NCBI RefSeq assembly: GCF_020216065.1
Contig: NZ_JAIWNA010000003.1
Span: forward strand, 572,882-636,881
DNA from: Nocardia rosealba
GTDB lineage: Bacteria > Actinomycetota > Actinomycetes > Mycobacteriales > Mycobacteriaceae
Length of the DNA stretch: 64,000 nt
Direction of reading: 5' to 3'
A model generated the notes under the pieces. That model was not told where the DNA came from and made no database searches. It saw nothing but the letters and a program-made list of their open reading frames with translations. Every line of letters starts with the position of its first letter. Positions within the stretch are counted from its first letter, which is position 1. The position numbers were made by a program, and so were the translations under genes. Positions 19,429-28,252 of this stretch are shown here, in pieces.

Positions 19429-21162
19429 ATGTCGAACAACGTTGTTGACAGATCCGGTGACGCCGACGCGACACCGGGAGCGGTACCCCCGGGAGCATCG
19501 CGCAAAACGGGACTCGATCGATTCGTCTTCGCCGCCACCGCGATCGGTGCGCTGGCCTTCGTCGCCTGGGGTGCACTCGACGACGAAAGCCTCGCCGCTG
19601 CGGCGAGTTCGGCCCAGAAGTGGGTCATCACCAACACCGGCTGGCTGTTCGTGCTGGTCGCCACCGCGTTCGTGGTGTTCGTGATCTGGCTGGCGGTGAG
19701 CCGCTACGGGCGTATCCCGCTCGGTGCCGACGACGAGAAGCCCGAATTCCGCACGGTCTCCTGGATCGCCATGATGTTCAGCGCGGGCATGGGCATCGGA
19801 TTGATGTTCTGGGGCGTGGCCGAACCGTTGTCGCACTTCGTGAATCCGCCGCCGCACACCGCCGAGCCGGGCTCACCGGCCGCCGCCGAGGTCGCGATGG
19901 CGACCACGCTGTTCCACTGGACGTTGCACCCGTGGGCGATCTACGCCGTCGCCGGCCTCGCCATCGCCTACGGCACCTTCCGGAAAGGCCGCTCGCAGTT
20001 GATCTCCTCGGTGTTCCGGCCGTTGCTCGGCCGCCACGCCGACGGTCTCGGTGGCCGAGCGATCGACATGATGGCGATCTTCGCGACCCTGTTCGGCTCG
20101 GCCGCCTCCCTCGGCCTCGGTGCCCTGCAGATCGGTGCGGGCATGGAGTTCAACGGTTGGATCGACGGCGTCGGCAAGATCGGTCTCGTCGCCGTCATCT
20201 CGGGCCTCACCGTGGCGTTCGTGTTCTCGGCGGTGTCGGGTATCGAACGCGGTATCCAGTGGCTGTCCAACATCAATATGGTGCTGGCCCTTGCCATCGC
20301 GGCGTTCGTGTTCATCGCCGGGCCGACGCTGTTCGTGCTGAACCTGCTGCCGATCGCCCTCGGTGACTACGTCGAGATGCTGCCGACCATGGCCTCGCGC
20401 ACCGGCGCCGGTGACGAGGCGATGAAGGCCTGGCTGTCGAGCTGGACGATCTTCTACTGGGCGTGGTGGATCTCGTGGACCCCGTTCGTCGGCATGTTCA
20501 TCGCCCGCATCAGCCGCGGCCGCACCATCCGCCAGTTCGTCACCGGTGTGTTGCTGGTGCCGAGCGTGGTGAGCCTGCTGTGGTTCGCCGTCTTCGGTGG
20601 CGCGGGTATCGCCGAGCAGACCAAGGACCGCGCGCTCACCGAACCCGACGGTTCGGTGGACTCGAACTTCGCCCTGTTCCACCTGCTCGACCAGTACCCG
20701 CTCACCTCGATCACCACCGTGGTGGTGATGGTCCTCGTGGCGATCTTCTTCGTCTCCGGTGCCGACGCCGCCTCCATCGTGATGGGCACGCTGTCCGAAC
20801 GCGGCAGCATCGAACCGTCGCGGTGGATCGTCATCTTCTGGGGTGCGGCGACCGGTGCGGTCGCGGCGATCATGCTGGTCATCGCCGATTCCGACAATCT
20901 CGGTGGTGCGCTGACCGGCCTGCAGGCGCTGACGACGGTCGTCTCGCTGCCGTTCCTCGTGGTGATGATCGCGATGTGTTTCTCTCTCTACAAGGACCTG
21001 CGCGACGACCCGCTGATCCTGCGGGCCGACCGGGGCGCGGAACTCATCGAGATCGCCGTCGACAAGGGCACCGAGTTGCACGAGGGCGACTTCGCTCTGG
21101 TCACCGAGCCTGCCACCGAAGAGATCGTCATCGATCTGAAAAAGAAGGACGCCAGCGACTGA
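19429..21162 (+). CDS. BCCT-family betaine/choline/carnitine transporter
   Basis: A 577-residue membrane protein of the BCCT family, which import quaternary-ammonium osmolytes with Na+ or H+. Diagnostic motifs are MFSAGMGIGLMFWGVAEP and the signature FYWAWWISWTPFVGMFIARISRGRTIR around the eighth membrane helix. Twelve hydrophobic helices are evident, and the charged C-terminal tail (VTEPATEEIVIDLKKKDASD) is short. GGAAAGGA lies about 11 bp upstream of ATG 19429; a GTG nine codons earlier is possible. Divergent from the LVIVD gene, with no visible operator. Confidence 0.93.
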   Translation: MSNNVVDRSGDADATPGAVPPGASRKTGLDRFVFAATAIGALAFVAWGALDDESLAAAASSAQKWVITNTGWLFVLVATAFVVFVIWLAVSRYGRIPLGADDEKPEFRTVSWIAMMFSAGMGIGLMFWGVAEPLSHFVNPPPHTAEPGSPAAAEVAMATTLFHWTLHPWAIYAVAGLAIAYGTFRKGRSQLISSVFRPLLGRHADGLGGRAIDMMAIFATLFGSAASLGLGALQIGAGMEFNGWIDGVGKIGLVAVISGLTVAFVFSAVSGIERGIQWLSNINMVLALAIAAFVFIAGPTLFVLNLLPIALGDYVEMLPTMASRTGAGDEAMKAWLSSWTIFYWAWWISWTPFVGMFIARISRGRTIRQFVTGVLLVPSVVSLLWFAVFGGAGIAEQTKDRALTEPDGSVDSNFALFHLLDQYPLTSITTVVVMVLVAIFFVSGADAASIVMGTLSERGSIEPSRWIVIFWGAATGAVAAIMLVIADSDNLGGALTGLQALTTVVSLPFLVVMIAMCFSLYKDLRDDPLILRADRGAELIEIAVDKGTELHEGDFALVTEPATEEIVIDLKKKDASD

Positions 21163-21171
21163 CCAGTTACT

Positions 21172-21190
21172 TTAGGTTAGGCTGCCTTTC
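21172..21190 (+). promoter_or_regulatory. IdeR/DmdR-type iron box overlapping the promoter
   Basis: TTAGGTTAGGCTGCCTTTC is identical to the iron-box consensus TTAGGTTAGGCTAACCTAA in its first 12 positions. It ends at the base before the GTG of the siderophore-binding gene. The box contains TAGGCT (21178-21183), a -10 element 7 bp before the start codon, so an iron-loaded repressor bound here would block RNA polymerase directly. The mRNA is probably leaderless. Confidence 0.8.
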
Positions 21191-22240
21191 GTGAAATTGT
21201 CTGTGGGTCGGATCGGTCTGGTTTGTGTCACCGCCGCGGTGGCGAGCGCGCTCGTCGCCTGCGGCGAATCCGAGCAGGTCGCGGGTCCCGGCGCGGCGGC
21301 AGGCGGCGAAGGCCGCACCAGCTATCCGCTCACGCTGGACAACTGCGGGACCAGCGTCACCCTCGACGCGCCGCCGCAGCGGGTGGTGTCGCTGGATCAG
21401 GGATCCACCGAGATCCTGCTGTCGCTCGGGCTCGGTGACCGGGTCGTCGGCACCGCGTCCTGGACCGATCCGGTGCGCGACAATCTGGCCGAGGCGAACA
21501 AGTCGGTGCCGCGCCTGGCCGACAACGCCCCCACCTACGAGGTCGTCCTCGACACCGACCCGGACTTCGTCACCGCGTCGTTCGGCAGGCACTTCAAGCA
21601 GGGCGGCGTCGCCGATCGTGCCCGCTTCGCCGAAACCGGCATCGACACCTATCTGTCGCCCACCGATTGCGACAACGGGGTGAGCATCAACGGCGGCGGT
21701 AAGCGAACCAACCCGCTGACCATGGACTCGCTGTATCAGGAGATCCGCGAACTGGCGACCGTGTTCGACGTGACCGACCGCGGCGACCGGCTCATCGCGG
21801 AGCTGCGCACCCGGGCGGACGCGGCCGTAGCGGGGATCACGAAGTCGGACGTCTCGATGGCGTTCTGGTTCGCCGACACCAAGAGCCCTTATGTCGCGGG
21901 CGGTCTCGGCTCGGCGAACCTGCTCGCCACCACGGTCGGCGCGACCAATGTCTTCGCCGACCTCACCGACGACTGGCCCGCCGTCGGCTGGGAGACCCTG
22001 GTCGACCGCAACCCCGACGTGCTCGTCCTCGGTGACCTGCTGCGCAACCGTTTCCCCGGTGACCGGCTGGCCGACAAGACCGCCTTCCTCGAAGCCGATC
22101 CCGTCACCCGCGACCTCGAGGCCGTCCGCGCCAAGCGCTACATCGCGCTGCACGGCGCCGAGATGAATCCGTCCATCCGCGCCGTCGACGGCCTGGAGAA
22201 GGTGGCCGCCGGCCTGCGCGAACTGAAGGTGCCCAACTGA
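21191..22240 (+). CDS. Iron-siderophore ABC transporter, substrate-binding lipoprotein
   Basis: A 349-residue periplasmic-binding-protein of the FepB/FecB type. A lipoprotein signal ends in the lipobox LVAC. The PBP2 fold is shown by APPQRVVSLDQGSTEILLSLGLGDRVVGT, VLDTDPDFVTASF and LVDRNPDVLVLGD. It would capture ferric siderophore outside the membrane. The start codon touches an iron box and the permease and ATPase genes follow directly, so this is the first gene of an iron-repressed uptake operon. Some transporters of this subfamily recognise citrate or vitamin B12; the iron box favours siderophore. Confidence 0.92.
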   Translation: MKLSVGRIGLVCVTAAVASALVACGESEQVAGPGAAAGGEGRTSYPLTLDNCGTSVTLDAPPQRVVSLDQGSTEILLSLGLGDRVVGTASWTDPVRDNLAEANKSVPRLADNAPTYEVVLDTDPDFVTASFGRHFKQGGVADRARFAETGIDTYLSPTDCDNGVSINGGGKRTNPLTMDSLYQEIRELATVFDVTDRGDRLIAELRTRADAAVAGITKSDVSMAFWFADTKSPYVAGGLGSANLLATTVGATNVFADLTDDWPAVGWETLVDRNPDVLVLGDLLRNRFPGDRLADKTAFLEADPVTRDLEAVRAKRYIALHGAEMNPSIRAVDGLEKVAAGLRELKVPN

Positions 22241-22245
22241 GTACC

Positions 22246-23304
22246 GTGCGCGAGCAGGCACGCACCACCGTCGGTCCGGTCCGGGAGCGTCCCCTGGTGC
22301 TCTGGTCGCTGATCGTCGTCGGTGGGTTCGCCGCGCTCGCGGTGTCGATCCTGATCGCCGTCACCCTCGGCCCGGCCGACATCTCGCCGGTGAACGTGCG
22401 CGATGTGCTGCTGAACCACCTCGGGCTCACCGATGTCCCCGTGCGGGTGTCGAAGAACGCGATCGTGTGGGAGGAACGCCTGCCGCGTGCCCTGGTCGCC
22501 GCCGCGTGCGGTGCCGGGCTCGGCATCTGCGGTGTGATCATGCAGTCGCTGCTGCGCAACCCGCTGGCCGACCCGTTCGTCCTCGGTATCTCCTCCGGTG
22601 CGTCGACCGGTGCGGTGATCGTCGGTGTACTCGGGGTGGGTGGGGCGGCGCTCGGGTTGTCGGGCGGGGCGTTCCTCGGTTCGCTCGTCGCCTTCGGGCT
22701 GGTGCTGCTGCTGGCCCGCATGTCCGGTGGCAGCAACGACCGGGTGATCCTGGCGGGCGTGGCGAGCACCCAGTTGTTCTCCGCGCTCACCTCGTTCGTC
22801 ATCTTCGCGTTCGCCGACTCCGACGAGACACGCGGCGTGATGTTCTGGCTGCTCGGCTCGCTGGAAGGGGTGCGCTGGGACGATGTGACGCTGTGCGCGA
22901 TCGTCGTGCTGGCGGGCGCGGCGGTGTGCCTGTACTTCGCCTACGTGCTCGACGCCTTCTCCTTCGGTGACGATGTGGCCGCCTCGCTGGGCATCGCCGT
23001 CGCCAAGGTGCGCATGCTGTTGCTGATCGTGACCGCGCTCATCACCGCGACCCTGGTCAGCGTCGCGGGCGCGATCGGGTTCGTCGGGCTTGTCCTTCCG
23101 CACGCGGCGCGGTTCCTGGTGGGTCCGCGCCACAGCCGGTTGGTTCCGGCGACCGCGTTGCTCGGCGCGGTGTTCATGGTGTGGGTGGACGCTATCTCGC
23201 GGGTGGCGTTCGCGCCGACCCCGCTGCCGGTCGGGGTGGGGACGGCCCTGGTGGGTGTGCCGGCGTTCATCGTCATTCTGTCGCGGCGAAGGAGTGTGCG
23301 ATGA
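22246..23304 (+). CDS. FecCD-family iron-siderophore ABC permease
   Basis: A 352-residue permease with about ten membrane helices. Family motifs include RLPRALVAAACGAGLGICGVIMQ, NPLADPFVLGISSGAS, and SVAGAIGFVGLVLPHAAR near the C-terminus. It forms the membrane channel for the binding protein encoded upstream (6 bp gap) and the ATPase downstream (4-bp ATGA overlap). A single FecCD permease suggests it works as a homodimer. Confidence 0.93.
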   Translation: MREQARTTVGPVRERPLVLWSLIVVGGFAALAVSILIAVTLGPADISPVNVRDVLLNHLGLTDVPVRVSKNAIVWEERLPRALVAAACGAGLGICGVIMQSLLRNPLADPFVLGISSGASTGAVIVGVLGVGGAALGLSGGAFLGSLVAFGLVLLLARMSGGSNDRVILAGVASTQLFSALTSFVIFAFADSDETRGVMFWLLGSLEGVRWDDVTLCAIVVLAGAAVCLYFAYVLDAFSFGDDVAASLGIAVAKVRMLLLIVTALITATLVSVAGAIGFVGLVLPHAARFLVGPRHSRLVPATALLGAVFMVWVDAISRVAFAPTPLPVGVGTALVGVPAFIVILSRRRSVR

Positions 23305-24086
23305 CGCTGCACGCGCGCAACGTCACCTGGGACCGGGGTGGGTCGCTCGTCGTCGACGGGGTGAGTCTCACACCGTCGCCGGGGGAGACCGTCGGCCTGC
23401 TCGGTCCCAACGGGTCCGGGAAGTCCTCGTTGTTGCGGCTTCTCAACGGGGTGGTGCGGCCGACCTCCGGCGTGGTGACCCTCGACGGTGACGACCTCAC
23501 CACGGTCAAACGCAGGCAGATCGCGCGGGCGGTCGCCGTGGTGAGTCAGCACGCCGACACCGACGTCGACATCACCGTCGCCGACGTGGTCCGCCTCGGC
23601 CGCATCCCGCATCGCGGCGCCTTCGGCGGCAACACCGTCGCCGACGAAGCCGCGGTGGCCGCCGCGCTCGAACACACCGGGCTCACGGCGAAGGCGGACC
23701 GGTTGTGGCACCGGCTCTCCGGTGGTGAGAAGCAGCGTGTGCAGATCGCGCGGGCACTGGCGCAGGAACCACGTGAGCTGCTGCTCGACGAGCCGACCAA
23801 TCACCTCGACATCCACCATCAGCTCGAATTGCTCGCCCTGGTCACCCGGCTGCCGGTGACCAGCGTGATCGCCCTGCACGATCTGAACCTGGCCGCCATG
23901 TTCTGCGACGCGGTGGTCGTGTTGAAGGAGGGCCGGGTCGTGGCGGGTGGTCCGCCGGTCGACGTCCTGACCGCCGAACTGATCGCCGAGGTGTACAACG
24001 TGCGCGCCGAGGTGATCACCGACGCGGCGAAGGGCCGGTTGTCCATCCTGTTCGAACCGGGGCCGGTCCCGGTCCCCGCACCCTGA
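23301..24086 (+). CDS. Iron-siderophore ABC transporter ATP-binding protein
   Basis: A 261-residue FecE/FepC-type ATPase. Walker A GPNGSGKSS, the ABC signature LSGGEKQR, Walker B LLLDEPTNHLD and the H-loop ALHDLN are all intact. It drives uptake through the FecCD permease, with which it overlaps by ATGA. ATG 23301 is chosen by that overlap and by the protein start MTLHARNVTWDRGG; the longer open frame upstream lies within the permease gene. Confidence 0.94.
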   Translation: MTLHARNVTWDRGGSLVVDGVSLTPSPGETVGLLGPNGSGKSSLLRLLNGVVRPTSGVVTLDGDDLTTVKRRQIARAVAVVSQHADTDVDITVADVVRLGRIPHRGAFGGNTVADEAAVAAALEHTGLTAKADRLWHRLSGGEKQRVQIARALAQEPRELLLDEPTNHLDIHHQLELLALVTRLPVTSVIALHDLNLAAMFCDAVVVLKEGRVVAGGPPVDVLTAELIAEVYNVRAEVITDAAKGRLSILFEPGPVPVPAP

Positions 24087-24092
24087 TCCGCG

Positions 24093-25301
24093 GTGCCGGG
24101 TTCGGGTCGGCCCCTGCTCGACCGGTGGTCGCTGTCGCGTGATCTGGTCGCGGCCACTCCGGCGGTGCGGTTGCTCGTCCTCACCCAGCTGGCGTTCAAC
24201 GTCGGCTTCTTCATGGTGCTGCCGTACCTGTCGGTGTACCTGACCGAGGATCTCGGGCTGCGCGCGGCGTTCGTCGGGGCGGTGCTCGGGTTGCGCACCT
24301 TCTCGCAGCAGGGGTTGTTCTTCGTCGGTGGTTCGCTGGCCGACCGGTGGGGTGTGCGACCCGTGGTCGTCGCCGGATGCCTTTGTCGCATAACAGGGTT
24401 CGTCGGCCTGGCAGCGGTCACCTCGGTGCCGGGCATCGTGGCGGCGACCGTGCTGATCGGGTTCGCAGGCGCGTTGTTCTCGCCCGCCGTCGAAAGCGCG
24501 CTCGCCACCGCGGCCGGGAGCGCGGGGCGGGCACGCACCGAGGCGTTCGCGTTGTTCTCGGCATTCGGGCAGGTGGGGGCATTCACCGGGCCGCTGCTCG
24601 GGGCACTGCTGCTCGCCGCCGACTTCGCGGTAGCGTGCCTGGTCGCGGCCGGGGTCTTCGTGGTGATCCTGCTCGCGCATCTGCGGTGGTTGCCCCGGAC
24701 ACCCGGTGCGCACAGCACCTGGCGCGAAGGCTGGCGGGAAGTGCTCGCCAACAAGCGGTTTCTCGTGTTCGCGGTGGCGATGAGCACGCAGTTGGTCGCC
24801 TACAACCAGCTGTATCTGCTGCTGCCGCTCGAGGTGGAACGAGCATGGGGTTCGCAGGCGCCGCTCGGCTGGTTCTTCGCGCTCTCGTCGCTGTTCGTGG
24901 TGCTCGCGCAGTTGCCGGTGACCCGGCGGGCGCGTTCGGCCACCGCCCTGCCGGTCGGGCTCCTGGTGATGGCGACCGCGTTCCTGGTGATGGCGGTGTG
25001 CGCGCCCGCCCGGTGGCACGGGGTGGCGGGGCTGATTCCGGCGGCGGTGTTCGTGTTGCTGCTGGCGCTCGGGCAGATGATCGTGCTCCCGGTGTCGCGG
25101 GACACGGTGGGGCGTATCGCCGGTGAGCGGCGGCTCGGGTCGTACTACGGGTTGCTCGCGTCCATCGGCGGGGTGGGTGTGCTGATCGGCTCCGTGGTCA
25201 CCGGCGCGCTGATCGATCTGGTGCCCGGGGGGAGTGCGCCGTGGGTCGCGGTGGCGGTCGCGCTGTGCGCGAGTGCTGTCGTGCTGCGGCGCGGCGGTTA
25301 G
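24093..25301 (+). CDS. MFS transporter, probable siderophore exporter
   Basis: A 402-residue major facilitator protein with 12 predicted helices. The loop 2-3 motif appears as GGSLADRWGVRP. Six bases separate it from the siderophore ATPase gene and it is in the same direction, so it belongs to the iron-regulated unit; export of the siderophore or release of its iron-free form is the likely role, by analogy with EntS-type exporters. Its stop overlaps the stop of the convergent next gene by 3-4 bp. Confidence 0.8.
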   Translation: MPGSGRPLLDRWSLSRDLVAATPAVRLLVLTQLAFNVGFFMVLPYLSVYLTEDLGLRAAFVGAVLGLRTFSQQGLFFVGGSLADRWGVRPVVVAGCLCRITGFVGLAAVTSVPGIVAATVLIGFAGALFSPAVESALATAAGSAGRARTEAFALFSAFGQVGAFTGPLLGALLLAADFAVACLVAAGVFVVILLAHLRWLPRTPGAHSTWREGWREVLANKRFLVFAVAMSTQLVAYNQLYLLLPLEVERAWGSQAPLGWFFALSSLFVVLAQLPVTRRARSATALPVGLLVMATAFLVMAVCAPARWHGVAGLIPAAVFVLLLALGQMIVLPVSRDTVGRIAGERRLGSYYGLLASIGGVGVLIGSVVTGALIDLVPGGSAPWVAVAVALCASAVVLRRGG

Positions 25302-26206
25302 GCGGCGAGCTGCTCGAGGGTGGCCGACAGTTCGGTGCAGGCGTCGCGTAATCGTGCGCGCAGCGTGTCGGCGGTTTCGGCGACGGCGGCCTGGGCGCGC
25401 ACGTATTCCGCACGGCCGTTGGGGGTTTCGATGCGGACTGGTTCGTAGCCGAATTCCCGCAGGTCGTACGGGCTGGCGCGCATGTCGAGTTCTCGTGCGG
25501 TGCAGGCGAGTTCGAAACAATCGAGCAGCAGGTCCGAGGGGATCAGCGGGGCCAGCTTGAAACCCCATTTGTAGAGATCCATGTTCGCGTGGAGGCAGCC
25601 GGGTTGTTCCCGTCGCACCTGGTCGGCGCGGGTCAGCGGCTCGGCATTGCGCCCCACCGCGTCCGGGGTGAAGAACCGGAACGCGTCGAAGTGCGTGCAC
25701 CGCAACGACATCGACTCCACCACCGCATCGGTCCCCGCATGCCCCAACCGCAACGGCACCTGCTGATGGCGCACCTCGTCGGTGCGGTACACCATCGCCC
25801 ACTCGTGCAACCCGAAGCACGACAGCTGCGCGGGACGCGTCGCGGTAGCGGTCAGCAACCGCCCGACGAACTCCACCGTTTCCCGCCGCTTCACCAGATA
25901 AGCCGGATCGGCCGTGAACACATCGCCATCCACCCGGTGATACCCGCGAGCCCCCGCGTACTCCCGCGCTCCCCGCAAACCGATCCCGAACCCCGGATGC
26001 CACCGCCGCAACTGGGCGGGCTTGTTCCCGTAGTAGGTAAACAGAAAATCGATCACCGGATGCGTGGTCCCCGCCGCCCGCCGCTCCAGATACGGCCCGA
26101 CCAGCCGATCGAGCCGCTCCCGGTGCGCGGACGCGGCGGCCTGCCACTCGACCTCGGGTAATATCCGCAGGTCGAGAGCGTAGTCCAGGTCAGCTTGATC
26201 GCTCAC
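25298..26206 (-). CDS. Conserved actinobacterial protein, often named 3-methyladenine DNA glycosylase
   Basis: About 302 residues. The sequence fits a family widespread in actinobacteria (HPVIDFLFTYYGNKPAQLRRWHPG, CFGLHEWAMVYR, CTHFDAFRFF, LHANMDLYKWGFKLAPLIPS). Members are commonly annotated as 3-methyladenine DNA glycosylase, but I see no helix-hairpin-helix or other glycosylase motif and treat the function as unproven. The conserved His, Cys and Trp residues hint at a metal or haem-like site. GTG 26206 (VSDQADLDYAL) is preferred; GTG 26224 is six codons upstream. Confidence 0.7.
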   Translation of the reverse strand: MSDQADLDYALDLRILPEVEWQAAASAHRERLDRLVGPYLERRAAGTTHPVIDFLFTYYGNKPAQLRRWHPGFGIGLRGAREYAGARGYHRVDGDVFTADPAYLVKRRETVEFVGRLLTATATRPAQLSCFGLHEWAMVYRTDEVRHQQVPLRLGHAGTDAVVESMSLRCTHFDAFRFFTPDAVGRNAEPLTRADQVRREQPGCLHANMDLYKWGFKLAPLIPSDLLLDCFELACTARELDMRASPYDLREFGYEPVRIETPNGRAEYVRAQAAVAETADTLRARLRDACTELSATLEQLAA

Positions 26207-26328
26207 CTGAACATTCTCTCGCACCGATTCTGCGCGGTGGATTCCCCCCGAATCCAGGCTCTGGGCGACTAGCCAGTCTGGACCGAGGAGGTCTGATAAT
26301 CGACGTCCGACACGCTTTCGACACGAGT

Positions 26329-27558
26329 TCAGCGCGAGGACCTACTGAGTAGGACGCGGAAGTCCTCGACCTCGTGTGGGGTGTCGATGTAGTGACGCTG
26401 AGCTATGGTGCCATCGTCGGCATGGCCGAGTTGGCGTGCCGCACGACTGGGCCCGTATTCGTTTGCGATGAGCGTTGCGACCGACTTCCGGAAGGTTTTC
26501 GGAGTGACCCAATTGAACGTTTCGCCTCGGGCTGCGCGCCAGCTCCGGCGGAAGTTGTGTGGGTCGTAGATTGCGCCGCCGCGGCCGGTGAACACCAGGT
26601 CCAGCGGGTTGGATATGGCAGTGGTCGCCCGGCGCCGCAGTGTCTCGACGACGAACTGGGGTAGAGCTACCGACCGATATCCGGCTTGGGTCTTGGTCCA
26701 TTCCTGCCGGACAGCTCTCAGTACGCCATCTTCTTGGGTTACTCGGACGATGGTCCCGCAGATCGTCAGGCGGGGAACCTCTGCATCCAGATCGAGGTCC
26801 TGCCACCGAATCGCCAAGGCTTCGCCTATTCGTGCGCCTGTGCCCAGCAGCACATCGGCGACATCGAGAACGATGCGCGATCGGCGGGGACCGCGTTGGT
26901 AGGCAGGGGTGCCCGCTATCGCGCTGCCGGTCAACCACGTCTCGAGCTGCTCGCGTAGCGCGTGGAGCGTCGGGAGGTCGGCAGCTCTGGGTCGTTGAGC
27001 GTTGCGTGGAATGCGGGCGACGTTCAGCAGCGGGTTGTGAGTGATGACGTCGCGGCGAACAGCGAAGCCCATCATGCCTTTGAGAACTACCTTGTGCGCC
27101 CGCGCCTTCGATGGCCATGTGCGGGCGACCTCCCTGAGGTGGGCGTCCAGCCGCGTGGTGGTGGCTTCGCGGATGCGCAGTCCGCCCAGGGAGGTGTTGA
27201 TCTTGACGGTGTCCTTCCGACCACGCTTGTTGGCCACATAGATGTGGGAGCGGTAGTCGTCGATCGTCTGCGGCGTAGCGCGGTTTTCGAACTCTAGTTC
27301 GGCAAGCCACATGTCGGCCAGATCGCAAAGCTTGGTATCCAGCGTTAGTTCCGCACCTGCGCTGGAAGCGCGACGACGCTCTTTCAGGCGGTCCTTCAAC
27401 GCGGCGACGGCGCGAGCCTTTGTTGGGCCGTACGCCTGCACAGGTCGTGTGGTCCCGTCATCGTCTCGAAAGCGAGCGCTCGCACGCCAGCTGCCGTTGG
27501 GCTGTCGTTTGGTGTTGATCGCTCCGTAGGTGCCGATGGCAAGCGGCGGGTTTGGCAT
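26329..27558 (-). CDS. int: Tyrosine recombinase (phage/ICE-type integrase)
   Basis: A 409-residue integrase with an N-terminal arm-binding part (WRASARFRDDDGTTRPVQAYGPTKARAVAALK), a SAM-like core-binding domain (residues ~85-180) and a C-terminal catalytic domain. Catalytic residues visible: Arg in GTGARIGEALAIRW, Lys in TKTQAGYRSV, Arg in TPKTFRKSVATLIA (the usual His here is Lys, a variant common in actinobacterial integrases), His in QLGHADDGTI and the nucleophile Tyr in QRHYIDT. It appears intact. With the helix-turn-helix gene upstream it marks one end of an integrated element. No tRNA attachment site was recognised in the ~120 bp beyond its stop. Confidence 0.9.
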   Translation of the reverse strand: MPNPPLAIGTYGAINTKRQPNGSWRASARFRDDDGTTRPVQAYGPTKARAVAALKDRLKERRRASSAGAELTLDTKLCDLADMWLAELEFENRATPQTIDDYRSHIYVANKRGRKDTVKINTSLGGLRIREATTTRLDAHLREVARTWPSKARAHKVVLKGMMGFAVRRDVITHNPLLNVARIPRNAQRPRAADLPTLHALREQLETWLTGSAIAGTPAYQRGPRRSRIVLDVADVLLGTGARIGEALAIRWQDLDLDAEVPRLTICGTIVRVTQEDGVLRAVRQEWTKTQAGYRSVALPQFVVETLRRRATTAISNPLDLVFTGRGGAIYDPHNFRRSWRAARGETFNWVTPKTFRKSVATLIANEYGPSRAARQLGHADDGTIAQRHYIDTPHEVEDFRVLLSRSSR

Positions 27559-27853
27559 CAGTACTCCCAGTAAGCGGGCGATAGCCCGGTTGTTCGGGCA
27601 TCGTCAGACGTTGGGTGCGCACGCCCTGCACACAAACCGCTGTCGTCTTAGGGGCGTGGGTCTGCAGGTGCGATCACGGCGCGTGGGTCGCGGTTCGGGT
27701 CGTGGAATGTGGCCGCATGGGTGGCGGAGAGAGGGCGGGGGAGCCGATCGAACTGGTCTCGCTCTGCCGTAGGTCCGCATTGTCACAGCGGCACAAAAGA
27801 GGGCTGCTCATGGAGGTTCAGCCGCAAAGCACATGGGCGACTGTTGTCAGCGA

Positions 27854-28114
27854 CTATCCGCCCGATGGTCGTAGACGCTGAGTTTCCCAGTCGCGGACAT
27901 CGCCGAGCCTGTACCGGCGGTAGCGGCCCATTCGGGCGAAGCGAGGTCCGGTTCCGGCTGACGCCCAAGCCGCGAGTGTCTTTATCGGGATCATCAGGCG
28001 CGCTGCCAGTTCAGCTGTGCTCAACCACGTTTCATCGTCTGGTTGGGGCGGTCGTTGTGGACCGGTCTCGAAGTGTGAACGTGGGGATGCCGAGTGGGAT
28101 TCATGGGAAGGCAT
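27854..28114 (-). CDS. xis: Excisionase-like helix-turn-helix protein
   Basis: About 86 residues if started at ATG 28114; the frame is open to 28252. The C-terminal half, WLSTAELAARLMIPIKTLAAWASAGTGP followed by RYRRYRLGDVRDWE, is the MerR-like winged helix of small excisionases that bend DNA for excision. Its location directly upstream of the integrase on the same strand, 295 bp away, supports this. The N-terminal part is poorly conserved in character (SHESHSASPRSHF) and the start is uncertain because no ribosome site is evident. Confidence 0.65.
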   Translation of the reverse strand: MPSHESHSASPRSHFETGPQRPPQPDDETWLSTAELAARLMIPIKTLAAWASAGTGPRFARMGRYRRYRLGDVRDWETQRLRPSGG

Positions 28115-28252
28115 CGGAAACCAGGGCTTTCTCCCCTTGTCAGTGGCTCTTCCAGCTTCGAGTGTAGATGAGAACGCCGCAATGCCGCTGGCGATCGCTG
28201 TCGCCTGCGCGCGGGGCGGGCGCTTCATTGGATTGCTCCGCTCGCATCCCAC

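Noticed and set aside
22941..26147. Very long minus-strand open frame (1068 codons) opposite the siderophore and MFS genes
   Set aside because: Its composition is dominated by Arg, His, Gly and Gln, typical of the antisense of high-GC genes. The plus strand encodes intact ABC and MFS proteins with all motifs.
26225..26328. tRNA gene as integration target beside the integrase
   Set aside because: No cloverleaf or T-loop sequence could be formed. GAATCC-like strings there do not pair into a tRNA.
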